Part shown: piece by piece, positions 19,515-28,929 of the stretch | How the letters are laid out: each line of letters starts with the position of its first letter | Numbering within the stretch: position 1 is the first letter of the stretch | Assembly: GCF_005796185.1 (NCBI RefSeq) | Contig: NZ_VAHM01000002.1 | Location: 124,001 to 188,000, forward strand | Length of the DNA stretch: 64,000 nucleotides | From: Pseudarthrobacter sp. NamB4 | GTDB lineage: Bacteria > Actinomycetota > Actinomycetes > Actinomycetales > Micrococcaceae | Reading direction: 5' to 3' | Notes under the pieces: generated by a model | Database searches by the model: none | What the model saw: only the letters and a program-made list of their open reading frames with translations | Told to the model about the DNA's origin: nothing | Made by a program: the position numbers and the translations under genes

Positions 19515-21893
19515 ATGACCAGCAGCATTGGGCAGGACGAGCTTGAACTTGTGGACCGCTGGTGGCGCGCCGCAAACTATCTTTCGGTTGGGCAGATCTA
19601 TCTCCGTTCCAATCCGCTGCTGCGCGAGCCGCTGAAGGCAGAGGACACCAAGTCCCGACTGCTCGGACACTGGGGCACTACGCCGGGTCTGAACTTCGTG
19701 TACGCCCACCTGAACCGCGTAATCCGCCGCGACTCCGCCGAAATGCTCTTTGTGGCAGGCCCCGGCCATGGTGGTCCCGCCGTCGTCGCCAATGCTTGGC
19801 TGGAGGGCACCTACTCGGAAATCTACGGACACGTGGGCAACGACGAGGCCGGACTGGCCGAGCTGTTCCGCCAGTTCTCCTACCCGGGCGGCATTCCCAG
19901 CCACGCCGCGCCCGAAAGTCCCGGCTCCATCAACGAAGGCGGCGAACTCGGGTATTCCCTGGCCCACGCGTACGGAGCGGTGCTGGACAACCCGCAGCTG
20001 GTCACCGCCGTCGTGATCGGCGACGGCGAGGCCGAAACCGGGCCGCTGGCCGCCAGCTGGCACTCCCACAACTTCCTGGACCCGGCCACGGACGGCGCCG
20101 TGCTGCCCATCCTGCACCTCAACGGCTACAAAATCGCCAACCCCACCGTCTTGGCCCGCATGCCCGAGGCCCAGCTGGAGCAGCTGCTGCGCGGTTACGG
20201 ACATGAGCCGTATTTCGTCACTGTCAAGGACCCGGATAACACCGCGCAGGCCCACCAGGACTTTGCCGAGGCGCTCGAGCGGAGCCTCGCGGGCATCCGG
20301 GCAATCCAGGATTCCCGCAGGGCCCCCGGGACAGAGGACGCGGATATAGAAGCGCCGCGCTGGCCCATGATCGTCCTGCGCTCCCCGAAGGGCTGGACCG
20401 GCCCCCGTGAGGTGGACGGGCTGCAGGTTGAGGGGACCTGGCGGAGCCACCAGGTGCCGCTGACCGAGGTGCGCACCAACGCGGACCACCTGCGGCAGCT
20501 GGAAGAATGGCTGCAGTCCTACCGTCCGGAGGAGCTGTTCGACGGCGACGGCAGGCTCCGGCCCGAGGTCGCCGAGGCCGCGCCCACGGGAGACTTCCGC
20601 ATGAGTGCCACGCCGCATGCCAACGGGGGACTGCTGCGCAAGGCACTGAAGCTGCCTGCCTACCGGGATCACGCCGTCGAGGTCAAGGAGCCGGGGACCG
20701 AACGGGTGAGCCCCATGATCACCCTGGGTTCGTGGATGCGCGACGCCATCTCGCTGAATATGGAAACCTTCCGGCTCTTTGGCCCGGACGAAACTGCGTC
20801 CAACCGCCTGCAGAACGTCTATGAGGTCACCGACAAGGTGTGGCAGCACAGGATTGACGACGCCGACGAGCACCTCGCGCGGTCCGGCCGGGTGATGGAG
20901 GTGCTCAGCGAACACCTGTGCCAGGGCTGGCTGGAAGGCTACCTCCTGACAGGCCGGCATGGGGTGTTCAGCTGCTACGAGGCCTTCATCCACATTGTCG
21001 ATTCCATGTTCAACCAGCACGCCAAGTGGCTGAAGGTGCACCGCAAGCTGCCCTGGCGGCAGCCGGTGTCCTCCTTGAACTACCTGCTGTCCTCGCATGT
21101 GTGGCAGCAGGACCACAACGGGTTTTCCCATCAGGACCCGGGGTTTATCGACCATGCCGTGACCAAGAAGGCCGAGGTCATCCGGGTGTACCTGCCGCCG
21201 GATGCCAACACACTGCTGTGCGTCATGGCTCATTGCCTGGAATCCACGGATTACGTGAACATCGTGGTCAGCGGGAAGCAGCCCTCACCCACCTGGCTGG
21301 GGCCTGCCGACGCCGCCAACCACTGCCGCCGCGGCCTGGGGATTTGGGAGTTCGCCGGGTCCGAGGTGCAGGGGGAGGAGCCCGACGTCGTCCTTGCCTG
21401 TGCCGGCGATGTGCCGACGGTGGAAACTGTCGCCGCCGCTGAACTGCTGCGCGGGGGCGTGCCGGGGCTCAAAGTCAGGGTGGTGAACGTGGTGGACCTG
21501 ATGCGGCTGCAGGACGAGAGCGAGCACCCGCACGGGCTGCCGTCCCGGGACTTCGACGGGATCTTCACCAACGACAAGCCCATCATCTTCGCCTACCACG
21601 GCTACCCTTCCCTGATCCACCGGCTTGCCTACCGCCGCACCAACCAGGAGGGCCTGCACGTTCGCGGCTACAAGGAAGAGGGAACAACCACCACCCCCTT
21701 CGACATGGCCATGCTCAACGGCATCGACCGGTTCCAGCTGGCCATTGACGCGATCGACCGCGTGCCCGGTCTGGCGGAGAAGCACTCACTCCTGCGCCAG
21801 GACCTGCAGGACCGGCGGATCCGGGCGCGGGAGCATACCAGGACGGACGGTGAGGACCTGGAGGACATCCGGAACTGGAAGCGGGGCGGCTGA
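19515..21893 (+). CDS. xfp: phosphoketolase (xylulose-5-phosphate/fructose-6-phosphate)
   Basis: A 792-residue thiamine diphosphate-dependent phosphoketolase, the usual family length. It splits xylulose 5-phosphate and/or fructose 6-phosphate with phosphate to acetyl phosphate. Motifs seen are ISVGQIYL-like [29 protein letters not shown], the ThDP site [25 protein letters not shown] and [18 protein letters not shown] lies about 6 nt before the ATG at 19515. No acetate kinase or phosphotransacetylase gene is in the window. Tail-to-tail with the DUF429 gene. Confidence 0.95.
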   Translation: MTSSIGQDELELVDRWWRAANYLSVGQIYLRSNPLLREPLKAEDTKSRLLGHWGTTPGLNFVYAHLNRVIRRDSAEMLFVAGPGHGGPAVVANAWLEGTYSEIYGHVGNDEAGLAELFRQFSYPGGIPSHAAPESPGSINEGGELGYSLAHAYGAVLDNPQLVTAVVIGDGEAETGPLAASWHSHNFLDPATDGAVLPILHLNGYKIANPTVLARMPEAQLEQLLRGYGHEPYFVTVKDPDNTAQAHQDFAEALERSLAGIRAIQDSRRAPGTEDADIEAPRWPMIVLRSPKGWTGPREVDGLQVEGTWRSHQVPLTEVRTNADHLRQLEEWLQSYRPEELFDGDGRLRPEVAEAAPTGDFRMSATPHANGGLLRKALKLPAYRDHAVEVKEPGTERVSPMITLGSWMRDAISLNMETFRLFGPDETASNRLQNVYEVTDKVWQHRIDDADEHLARSGRVMEVLSEHLCQGWLEGYLLTGRHGVFSCYEAFIHIVDSMFNQHAKWLKVHRKLPWRQPVSSLNYLLSSHVWQQDHNGFSHQDPGFIDHAVTKKAEVIRVYLPPDANTLLCVMAHCLESTDYVNIVVSGKQPSPTWLGPADAANHCRRGLGIWEFAGSEVQGEEPDVVLACAGDVPTVETVAAAELLRGGVPGLKVRVVNVVDLMRLQDESEHPHGLPSRDFDGIFTNDKPIIFAYHGYPSLIHRLAYRRTNQEGLHVRGYKEEGTTTTPFDMAMLNGIDRFQLAIDAIDRVPGLAEKHSLLRQDLQDRRIRAREHTRTDGEDLEDIRNWKRGG

Positions 21894-21897
21894 CCTC

Positions 21898-22659
21898 CTA
21901 GCCCTCCTCGCCGGGCAGTTCGTCCAGCCGGCATGACGGCAGGTGGATCCAGCCTTCACTCCGCGCCGCACCCGCCTGCGCCTCATCGGGCAGGAGCGTC
22001 CGACGGCGGGCGGCGGCCCGGGCGGTAAGGGAAGCGACGACGGCGTCAAAGAGATCGTCCGAAGCGGCGAGTTTGTCCTCGTGCCCCGCCAGGTCCAGCC
22101 AGGGTGCCTGCGCCTTGAGGTTGGCAAGGAGCAGGCTGAGCAGTTCGGCTTCGGCGCTGCCGCGGCCCTTGTAGCCGCGGCCGCTGAGCCCCCAGATTTT
22201 CAGGGAGGCAGCGGGGTAGACCTCCGCCAGGCGTCCGGAGCCGTCGCGGGGTTGGGGTCCGTGGAGCGCTGCGATCCTGGCCTGGATCACTGCGCACCTC
22301 ATGGCCGGATGCGCCAAGCGGTCGGCGGACACGCTCAGGGGAATGAGTCCTGTGTGTGCGGTGGTGAACCGATCCGTGTCGCGGTAGGCCAGGAGGCGCC
22401 GCCCGGCTATGCCGTCGTGCGCCAGGACTGGTCCGGCGTCGAAGTTCAGGTGCCCGGTGAGGAAGGGCAGCAGCGCGTCCGGCCAGCCCACCGGGCAGTC
22501 GATGCCCGTCATGCCGGCAGCCCCGAACAGGTCCACGATCTCCTGGTCATCCACGCCGAGTGCAAGGTGCGCCAGCCGGGCAGAGCCATGGTCCCACTCG
22601 AGCACGGCCACCGCAGTTTTCTTTGTGGCCGCGGCAAGGTCAACGCCCAAAGTCCTCAT
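21898..22659 (-). CDS. DUF429 domain-containing protein
   Basis: A 253-residue RNase H-fold protein of the DUF429 family. It starts MRTLGVDLAAATKKTAVAVLEW (first acidic residue of the fold) and has MTGIDCPVGWPDALLPFL, AEVYPAASLKIWG and SDDLFDAVVASLTARAAA. DUF429 is a predicted nuclease-like family without known function. The start at 22659 places the acidic strand at the N-terminus as in relatives; the longer frame runs into the hairpin repeat upstream. Confidence 0.8.
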   Translation of the reverse strand: MRTLGVDLAAATKKTAVAVLEWDHGSARLAHLALGVDDQEIVDLFGAAGMTGIDCPVGWPDALLPFLTGHLNFDAGPVLAHDGIAGRRLLAYRDTDRFTTAHTGLIPLSVSADRLAHPAMRCAVIQARIAALHGPQPRDGSGRLAEVYPAASLKIWGLSGRGYKGRGSAEAELLSLLLANLKAQAPWLDLAGHEDKLAASDDLFDAVVASLTARAAARRRTLLPDEAQAGAARSEGWIHLPSCRLDELPGEEG

Positions 22660-22682
22660 GGCTATTCCACGCCGCCAGACGA

Positions 22683-22745
22683 GAGCTTTTGTCCAGATAT
22701 GCGGAGTTTGCCGCACTGGAAGCCTGCATATCCGGACAAAAACTC
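22683..22745 (-). repeat. 63-bp hairpin repeat element, copy A
   Basis: Two 20-bp arms (22683-22702 and 22726-22745) pair with 18 of 20 matches around a 23-nt loop. Each arm carries GTCC.GATATGC or its complement next to a run of T or A. On the minus strand the two mismatches become G-U wobbles, so a transcript from that strand would fold fully. The second copy lies at 55348-55410 in the opposite orientation. This copy sits between two co-directional minus-strand genes. Confidence 0.85.
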
Positions 22746-22752
22746 CAAGGGG

Positions 22753-24093
22753 TCAGACGGCGCTGTACGTGAGCACACCCGGAACCCCGCCCTCATCGCC
22801 AAGCGAGTCTCCCCGCGCGAAACCCGCCCAGAGGCTGCGCAGCTGCCGCCCGGCTGCGTCGACGTCGTCCCAGCGGGCGCCGGCAATCAGACCTACCCCG
22901 TCCCAGGTGTTCCTGTTGCCGAAGAGAAGGGGCAGATCAATGGTGTGGGCAGCGCCGAAGATGTTTCCCGGGGCATGCCAGTGCAGGACGTAACGGTGGG
23001 CTTCCCCTCCCGCCCGGGCATGCCGGCGGGTGAATTTCCGGGCTGCCCTGCCGTAGACGGTTTCGGTGACCACCCAGTTGATGGCCCGCAGCGCCGCGTT
23101 GCCCACCACGGGAATTTGCCCGAGCCGCTTCAGGTGCGGGCTCCGGGGCAGGAACAGCCGGGCTTCTTCGGCCGTATGCCCGATCAGCACCTCGATGCCG
23201 GGAGCGGAGCGGTTCCATGCTGCTTCAATGTCTGATTCCTCCGGCAGCGGCGCGTGTCCGTACTGCGTCCCGAAAGGCATGGCAGCCAGCATGCCGAACT
23301 TCCGGGCCACCTGCGCCACGTGGTCCTCCAGCTCCACCACTTCCATGGCAGGAGTTTCCCCGGTGACCCCCTCGGCCGCGATCCCCGTGGCATGGTTCAT
23401 CCGGGCCCTGCCCCTCGAAATGCCCAACGGCGCGCTTTGAATGATCGCGCGCTGAAAGAGCGAGGGTGCTTCCGGCGTCGCCATCAGGTGGGCAATCGCG
23501 TCCCCGCCGGCGGACTGGCCAAAGGCGGTCACCCTGGCGGGGTCGCCGCCAAACGCAGCGATGTTCCGCTGCACCCAGCGGAACGCCTCCAGCTGGTCCA
23601 GGAGGCCCAGGTTTCCGGGCCTGCCGGTCCGGGTGGCCAGGAACCCGAACAACCCCAGGCGGTAGGTCACGGAAACAACGATCACCCGGTTCTCAGTCAC
23701 CAGCACAGCCGGATCAAAGATGGCGAGGTCCCCGGAGCCCGTGGTGTAGGAGCCGCCGTGGATCCACACCATGACGGGCAGCTGCTCACCGTCGGCAAGG
23801 TCGGCAGGCATGGTGACGGACAGGTTCTGGCAGTCCTCGCTGCCGGGAAGTTCGCCATAGCGGGTGCCCAGGACGTTGTCGAGGAAGGGAACGGGTCCCT
23901 GCGGGCAGGCGGGAGCGGGCGAGGTAGCGGCAAACGACGCTGTCCAGTCCGCTGCAGGGACGGGAGGCTGGAAACGCGCAGCGGTTGCATAGGGGATGCC
24001 GGTTGCCCGGATAACCGCCCCGTCCCGCCAACCGGTGACGGGACCGCAGGGCGGGGAAAAGGAGGGCAGGGTGAAGGTTGACGCGGAGTTCAC
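22753..24093 (-). CDS. type B carboxylesterase / para-nitrobenzyl esterase
   Basis: A 446-residue alpha/beta-hydrolase of the carboxylesterase type B family. The oxyanion hole is WIHGGSY (residues 110-116), the nucleophile elbow FGQSAGG (Ser194), and an acidic residue in HTAEEARLF plus His in GAAHTIDLPLLFG complete the triad. There is no signal peptide, so it is cytoplasmic. It is somewhat shorter than the usual 490-530 residues, mainly in the middle. The start is a GTG at 24093 without a clear Shine-Dalgarno. Natural substrates are unknown. Confidence 0.9.
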   Translation of the reverse strand: MNSASTFTLPSFSPPCGPVTGWRDGAVIRATGIPYATAARFQPPVPAADWTASFAATSPAPACPQGPVPFLDNVLGTRYGELPGSEDCQNLSVTMPADLADGEQLPVMVWIHGGSYTTGSGDLAIFDPAVLVTENRVIVVSVTYRLGLFGFLATRTGRPGNLGLLDQLEAFRWVQRNIAAFGGDPARVTAFGQSAGGDAIAHLMATPEAPSLFQRAIIQSAPLGISRGRARMNHATGIAAEGVTGETPAMEVVELEDHVAQVARKFGMLAAMPFGTQYGHAPLPEESDIEAAWNRSAPGIEVLIGHTAEEARLFLPRSPHLKRLGQIPVVGNAALRAINWVVTETVYGRAARKFTRRHARAGGEAHRYVLHWHAPGNIFGAAHTIDLPLLFGNRNTWDGVGLIAGARWDDVDAAGRQLRSLWAGFARGDSLGDEGGVPGVLTYSAV

Positions 24094-24172
24094 GCACCTA
24101 GGCTTTTACATCTGGACTCTTAAACCACGACGGCGGGTGCCCGGCTCTTCCGAACCAGCCACCCGCCGCCGC

Positions 24173-24286
24173 TGGGTGGGCCCACGCCGTCAGGGTTCCC
24201 GGACCGAGCGAAGCGAGGTGAGGGGACGGTGGGTGGGCCCACGCCGTCAGGGTTCCCGGACCGAGCGAAGCGAGGTGAGGGGACGG
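24173..24286. repeat. Perfect 57-bp tandem duplication
   Basis: Positions 24173-24229 and 24230-24286 are identical 57-bp units, each with a GTGGGCCCAC palindrome and a GACCGAGCGAAGCGAGGT motif. They lie between the ppa stop (24293) and the carboxylesterase start (24093). There is no T-tract, so it is not a classical terminator. Confidence 0.95.
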
Positions 24287-24292
24287 TGGGGA

Positions 24293-24781
24293 TTAGTGGC
24301 CCGTGGGCACGTAACGCTTGATTGAAGCTTCCAGTTCGGCTTCGGCTGCGGCGCGGTCGCCCCAGCCCTCGGCCTTGACCCACTTGCCCGGCTCCAGGTC
24401 CTTGTAACGGGTGAAAAAGTGTTCGATTTCCTTGATCAGGAACTCGTTGACGTCGCTGACTTCCTGGATGTGGTCAAAGCGTGCATCCACGGGGACGCAA
24501 AGGATCTTGGCGTCTCCGCCGCCGTCGTCGGTCATGTTGAAGACGCCGATGGGGCGGGACTCGACGATGACGCCGGGGTGCAGGTCGAAGTCCTGCAGCA
24601 GCACCAGCGCGTCCAGCGGGTCGCCGTCCTCGCCGAGGGTGTTCTCGAAGTATCCGTAGTGCGTCGGGTACTGCATGGCGGTGAAGAGGACGCGGTCCAG
24701 GCGGACGCGGCCGGTCTCGTGGTCAACTTCGTACTTGACGCGCGATCCCTTGGGAATTTCGATGGTCACGTCATGCTTCAT
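24293..24781 (-). CDS. ppa: inorganic pyrophosphatase
   Basis: A 162-residue family I soluble pyrophosphatase that hydrolyses pyrophosphate and pulls biosynthetic reactions forward. The metal-binding signature [12 protein letters not shown] is intact, preceded by [16 protein letters not shown]. The C-terminus ends with [22 protein letters not shown], as usual in Actinobacteria. It is divergent from dacB, the arrangement seen at the mycobacterial ppa locus. Confidence 0.97.
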   Translation of the reverse strand: MKHDVTIEIPKGSRVKYEVDHETGRVRLDRVLFTAMQYPTHYGYFENTLGEDGDPLDALVLLQDFDLHPGVIVESRPIGVFNMTDDGGGDAKILCVPVDARFDHIQEVSDVNEFLIKEIEHFFTRYKDLEPGKWVKAEGWGDRAAAEAELEASIKRYVPTGH

Positions 24782-24935
24782 GGAATGCTCCTCGGCAATT
24801 TGCAGGGGTTCGCGGCACCTTTGACGGGCAACAAAAAGGACTGTCAGTGCCGCCGACTATTATTGAGGATATAGCGAGAGGCCCTGGAATCAGGAACTTG
24901 TGGGGATATTTCAGGACTTGAGGACCGGCACCGGC

Positions 24936-26474
24936 ATGACCACAACAAGCGGCAAGGATCAGTGGGTTGCCCGTGCGCGGCAGGCGGTGCGGAGGGCAGG
25001 CGCCAGCCTGCGGAGGGTCTGGCCCTCCGTCCTGCTGACGGCGCTCCTGCTCGTCCTGGCCGTGCCGGCGGCGCTGCTGGTGGCCCCGGGTTTCCTGGGC
25101 CCCGAACCTCCCGCCCCCGCTCCGTCTGCACCTGCGTGGCAGCAGGCCCCCGCCACGCTCTCCGCCCATGAAGGCTTTCCCGCCCTGAGTGCTTCCGCCG
25201 ACCTCCCAGCGCAGGCGGCCCTCACTGCGCAGCTGGACCCGCTCTTGAAGGCCGACGGCGGTGGAGACTTTACCGGGCTGGTGCAGGATGCACTGACCGG
25301 CCAGGTCCTGTTCGACCGCGGCGGTTCCGAGAGCCGGGTTCCGGCGTCCAACATGAAGCTGCTGACCGCAGTTGCCGCCCTGCGGACACTGGGTCCCGAG
25401 CACCGCTTCACCACCAGCGTGGTTACGGGACCAGCCCCTGGACAGGTGGTGCTGGTGGGCGGCGGCGACGTCCTCCTTGGTGCTGGCGGGTCGAACCGGG
25501 AGCAGGTGCTGGGCCAGGCCGGCCTGGCCACCCTTGCTGCGGAAACAGTGGCCGCTCTGCAATCAGAGGGAACGGCCGGTGAGATTAAAGTCCTGGTGGA
25601 TGACTCTCTCTTTTCCGGCCCCGCGCTGAACCCGGCGTGGGAGAGCGGCGATGTGGCAGCGGGCGAGGTGGCGCCGGTGTTCCCGCTGGCGCTGAATTCA
25701 GCCCGTTACGATCCTGCCGTCACCACGGGTCCCCGTCCCCAGGATTCGGCGATGACCGTGGCGGGGGAATTCGCTGCCCGGCTGCGGGAGGCAGGCGCCG
25801 CTGCGGGACTCACCGTGGCGGCCGCCGTCGAACGTTCACCGGAGCCTGCCGCGGCAACAAATCCGCCGACAGACAGGCCTGAAGGTGAGGGTTCCACTGG
25901 GGTGCCAGTGCTCGCCGACGTGCAGTCCGCCACCGTCGCGGAGCAGGTGAACCTGATGCTGCGGGACTCCGACAACTACTTGGCGGAAGCCCTGGGCCGG
26001 CTGACGGCACTCGCCGAGGGCCTGCCGGCCAGCAACGACGGCGCCACGGCCGCCGTCCGCGCGCAGCTCATCGAAGCCGGCCTCGCCGCAGGCCCAGTCC
26101 AACTGGTGGACGTGTGCGGGCTGGCGATGGGCAACCAGGTCCCGGCGCGTCTCTTCTCCGAGGTGGTCCGACTCATCACCACCGGTACGGACACCAGGCT
26201 CCGCGCTGCCCTGGACGGATTCCCGGTGGCCGGCCTCACCGGCACGCTGGACACACGGTATGGAGGCGAGGCCACCGCAGCGGGAGCAGGGCTGGTGCGA
26301 GCCAAGACCGGCACGCTGAACACTGTGCTTGCGCTCAGCGGCTACGTGGTGGATACGGACGGCAGGCTCCTGGTCTTTTCGTTCATCGGCAACGGACTCA
26401 CTCCCGGAGCAGCAGGAAACAAGGAAGCGCTGGACCGGGCCGCCACCGTGCTCGCCGGCTGCGGCTGCCGGTAG
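24936..26474 (+). CDS. dacB: D-alanyl-D-alanine carboxypeptidase/endopeptidase (PBP4 type)
   Basis: About 512 residues. An N-terminal membrane anchor (about 30-55) and a Pro/Ala linker precede the S13 peptidase domain. The three catalytic motifs are SNMK (SxxK), SDN (SxN) and KTGTL (KTG). It trims D-Ala from, or cuts crosslinks in, peptidoglycan outside the cell. The loop usually written DGSGLS reads DVCGLAMGN here. A GTG at 24900 is an alternative start; the ATG at 24936 is the nearest to the membrane anchor. Divergent from ppa. Confidence 0.9.
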   Translation: MTTTSGKDQWVARARQAVRRAGASLRRVWPSVLLTALLLVLAVPAALLVAPGFLGPEPPAPAPSAPAWQQAPATLSAHEGFPALSASADLPAQAALTAQLDPLLKADGGGDFTGLVQDALTGQVLFDRGGSESRVPASNMKLLTAVAALRTLGPEHRFTTSVVTGPAPGQVVLVGGGDVLLGAGGSNREQVLGQAGLATLAAETVAALQSEGTAGEIKVLVDDSLFSGPALNPAWESGDVAAGEVAPVFPLALNSARYDPAVTTGPRPQDSAMTVAGEFAARLREAGAAAGLTVAAAVERSPEPAAATNPPTDRPEGEGSTGVPVLADVQSATVAEQVNLMLRDSDNYLAEALGRLTALAEGLPASNDGATAAVRAQLIEAGLAAGPVQLVDVCGLAMGNQVPARLFSEVVRLITTGTDTRLRAALDGFPVAGLTGTLDTRYGGEATAAGAGLVRAKTGTLNTVLALSGYVVDTDGRLLVFSFIGNGLTPGAAGNKEALDRAATVLAGCGCR

Positions 26475-26481
26475 GTGTCGC

Positions 26482-26526
26482 GTTCGCTGACCACCATCGG
26501 CAGTAGTGGTTCGCCGGTCAGCGAAC
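26482..26526. repeat. Inverted repeat downstream of dacB
   Basis: The arms GTTCGCTGACC (26482-26492) and GGTCAGCGAAC (26516-26526) are a perfect 11-bp inverted repeat, extended inward by CCAC/GTGG pairing. It begins 8 bp after the dacB stop. It may terminate transcription or protect the 3' end; the T-tract is absent. Confidence 0.65.
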
Positions 26527-26565
26527 TTAAGGACTATCTCCAGCTCTCTGTGTTCTGATGGGACC

Positions 26566-27696
26566 ATGGAGCCCACACGCGAGTCGTCAACCCAGACGTT
26601 GTCCGCCACGGCGCAGTCCCTGATCAACTGGGACCTCGCCGCCTCCACCGCCGCCCGCCTGGCCCCCGCCGGGCCGGCACTCAACCAGGCCGCCATCAGC
26701 GAGGCCGTGGACAGCCTGCGCCGGCTGGCCGACGTCTGCGTGGAGCACGTGCACCACATCACGGGACTGGAAGCGGCGCGGGACCTCCGCGACTCCACCG
26801 TGCTGGTGGTGGACCGGGCGTCCTGGGCCAAGGCCAACACCCAGAGCTTCGCAGTGATGCTCAAGCCCGCCATGGAAAAGATGGTGGAAAACCGGCATGG
26901 CACCCTCAGCCCCACCGCCGCCAGCGTCAGCGGGGCCATCACCGGCAGCCAGCTCGGCGCCGTCCTGGCATTCCTGGCGAGCAAGGTTCTGGGCCAGTAC
27001 GATCCCTTCGCTGCCCTCGCCGAAGGCTCCAACGCACCGTCCGGCGGCAGGCTCCTGCTCGTGGCACCCAACATCGTGGCCGTCGAGCGCGAACTCAACG
27101 TCACCCCCGAGGATTTCCGCCTCTGGGTATGCCTGCACGAGCAGACCCACCGCGTCCAGTTCGCTGCGGCCCCCTGGCTGCGGCAGCACATGCTCGAACA
27201 GATCGACCAGCTCAGCGTCCACCTCCTGGGTAATGTTGATTCGCTGATGGAGCGGGCCACCGCGGCCGCCCGCTCCCTGAAGGACCGGACCGCCTCCGGC
27301 ACTACGCCCGGCCGCGGCGCAATCCTGGACCTCCTTCAGGATCCCGAAGAGAAGGCCGCCATTTCCCATCTGACCGCCGTGATGAGCCTCCTCGAAGGCC
27401 ACGCCAACGTGGTGATGGACGCGGTGGATGCCAGCATCATCCCTTCGGTGAAAACCATCCGGCAGCGGTTCAATGACCGCGGCAAGGACCGCGGCGTGAT
27501 CGAGAAGTTCATCCGCAACCTCCTGGGGCTGGACGCAAAAATGCGGCAGTACTCGGACGGCGCCAGGTTCGTTCGTGCCGTGGTGGATGTGGCGGGCATG
27601 GAAGGCTTTAACAAGGTCTGGGAGTCTGCAGACACTCTGCCTACGGAGCCGGAGATCCACGACGCCAAGTTGTGGCTTGAGCGGATGGGACACTGA
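26566..27696 (+). CDS. zinc-dependent metalloprotease-like protein (DUF2342)
   Basis: A 376-residue protein of the DUF2342 family, annotated in Actinobacteria as coenzyme F420 biosynthesis-associated or zinc metalloprotease. The zinc site HEQTHRVQF (HExxH) lies near residue 208, followed by the helix LRQHMLEQIDQLS. A second conserved stretch, MSLLEGHANVVMDAVD, may supply the third ligand Glu. The function is unproven. The ATG at 26566 (MEPTRES) is preferred; the frame reaches back to 26506 into the inverted repeat. It sits between dacB and tilS as in mycobacteria. Confidence 0.85.
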   Translation: MEPTRESSTQTLSATAQSLINWDLAASTAARLAPAGPALNQAAISEAVDSLRRLADVCVEHVHHITGLEAARDLRDSTVLVVDRASWAKANTQSFAVMLKPAMEKMVENRHGTLSPTAASVSGAITGSQLGAVLAFLASKVLGQYDPFAALAEGSNAPSGGRLLLVAPNIVAVERELNVTPEDFRLWVCLHEQTHRVQFAAAPWLRQHMLEQIDQLSVHLLGNVDSLMERATAAARSLKDRTASGTTPGRGAILDLLQDPEEKAAISHLTAVMSLLEGHANVVMDAVDASIIPSVKTIRQRFNDRGKDRGVIEKFIRNLLGLDAKMRQYSDGARFVRAVVDVAGMEGFNKVWESADTLPTEPEIHDAKLWLERMGH

Positions 27697-27768
27697 TTGC
27701 CGCACAGCACATCACCTGACGCGGCGTCCGCCGTACCTGGCGCCACTTCCAACGGCGGTCGCCTTGGC

Positions 27769-28899
27769 ATGGACAACAGTGTGCCCAGCGGCCGGCGGCG
27801 GCCCGGAAGGCTGGCCCCCGTCGTCGGCACGGCCCGCAAAGCATTGCAGGAGGCCCTGGCCCGGGCGGGCTATCCGCGGCATGTCCTGGTTGCCTGCAGC
27901 GGGGGCCCGGACTCCCTGGCCCTGGCCGCAGTGGCCGCGTACTTCGCCCGGCGGGGCCACGTTGACGGGCATCCGGTAACAGTGGGCGCGGTGGTGGTGG
28001 ACCACCAGCTGCAGGAAGGGTCTGCCCGGGTGGCAGCGAAAACGGGGGAGGTCCTGCGGGACTTGGGCCTGGCCCCCGTGGAGGTCCGGGCCGTCACCGT
28101 GGCAAGCGCCGGCATGGGTCCGGAGGCAGCCGCCCGGGAAGCCCGGCACGAAGCGCTGGAAGCCGCCGCCGCCGCGCAGGGTGCGGATGCCATCCTGCTG
28201 GGGCACACCCTGGACGACCAGGCTGAGCAGGTGCTGTTGGGCCTCGCCAGGGGCTCCGGCACCCGATCCCTCGCCGGGATGAGGCCCGCCCGCGGAAAGC
28301 TGTTGCGACCCTTCCTCGGGCTCCGCCGGGCGGACACTGAAGAGATCTGCGCGGTGGAGGAGCTGAAGCCCTGGCACGATCCCACCAATGCGGACCCGTC
28401 CTTCGCACGTTCGCGCACCCGCGTCGAAGTGCTCCCGCACCTGGAGGAAAAACTGGGTCCCGGGGTCGCCGAATCGCTCGCCCGGACCGCGTCAATCCTG
28501 CAGCTGGACGCCGACTACCTCGAGGAAGTGGCGGAAAGCACCTTCGCTGCGCTCACGGAGCGGAACGGCCGGGAACTGAGCCTTCGCGAGGAGTCGTTGC
28601 GCGCCCTGGCCCCTGCCATCAGGTTCCGGGTCCTTGCCAAGGCAGCGGCCGACGTCGGAGGCCAGCAGCCCAGTTACCAGCGCCTTCTGGCGGCGGAGGC
28701 GCTGCTGCGGCGGCAGGGATCCGCAGGTCCCGTTGAACTGCCCGGCGGAGTGCGCGTCTACCGGCTCTCGCTGGCAGAGCTCGAAGCAGCCGAGGCAACA
28801 GGCCGCCAGGCGGCGGCTGATAAAGCAGAGCCCGTTCCCCGCGAGGGGGCGCGCTGTGGGAAGCTAGTATTCCGGCCCCAAAAGCCGTCCGCAAAATAG
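27769..28899 (+). CDS. tilS: tRNA(Ile)-lysidine synthetase
   Basis: A 376-residue PP-loop ATPase that attaches lysine to C34 of tRNA-Ile(CAU), changing it from Met to Ile decoding. The PP-loop is ACSGGPDSLALA. VDHQLQEGSARVAA and LGHTLDDQAEQVLLGLARGSG are TilS-specific. The start is uncertain: the ATG at 27769 is used, but a TTG at 27697, abutting the previous stop, would add 24 unconserved residues. hpt follows after 30 bp. Confidence 0.93.
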   Translation: MDNSVPSGRRRPGRLAPVVGTARKALQEALARAGYPRHVLVACSGGPDSLALAAVAAYFARRGHVDGHPVTVGAVVVDHQLQEGSARVAAKTGEVLRDLGLAPVEVRAVTVASAGMGPEAAAREARHEALEAAAAAQGADAILLGHTLDDQAEQVLLGLARGSGTRSLAGMRPARGKLLRPFLGLRRADTEEICAVEELKPWHDPTNADPSFARSRTRVEVLPHLEEKLGPGVAESLARTASILQLDADYLEEVAESTFAALTERNGRELSLREESLRALAPAIRFRVLAKAAADVGGQQPSYQRLLAAEALLRRQGSAGPVELPGGVRVYRLSLAELEAAEATGRQAAADKAEPVPREGARCGKLVFRPQKPSAK

Positions 28900-28929
28900 T
28901 CGCACCCCGCATCTACACAGGAGCCATTG

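Noticed and set aside
19392..21233. 613-codon open frame antisense to phosphoketolase
   Set aside because: Composition is that of a complementary shadow; phosphoketolase motifs are all on the plus strand.
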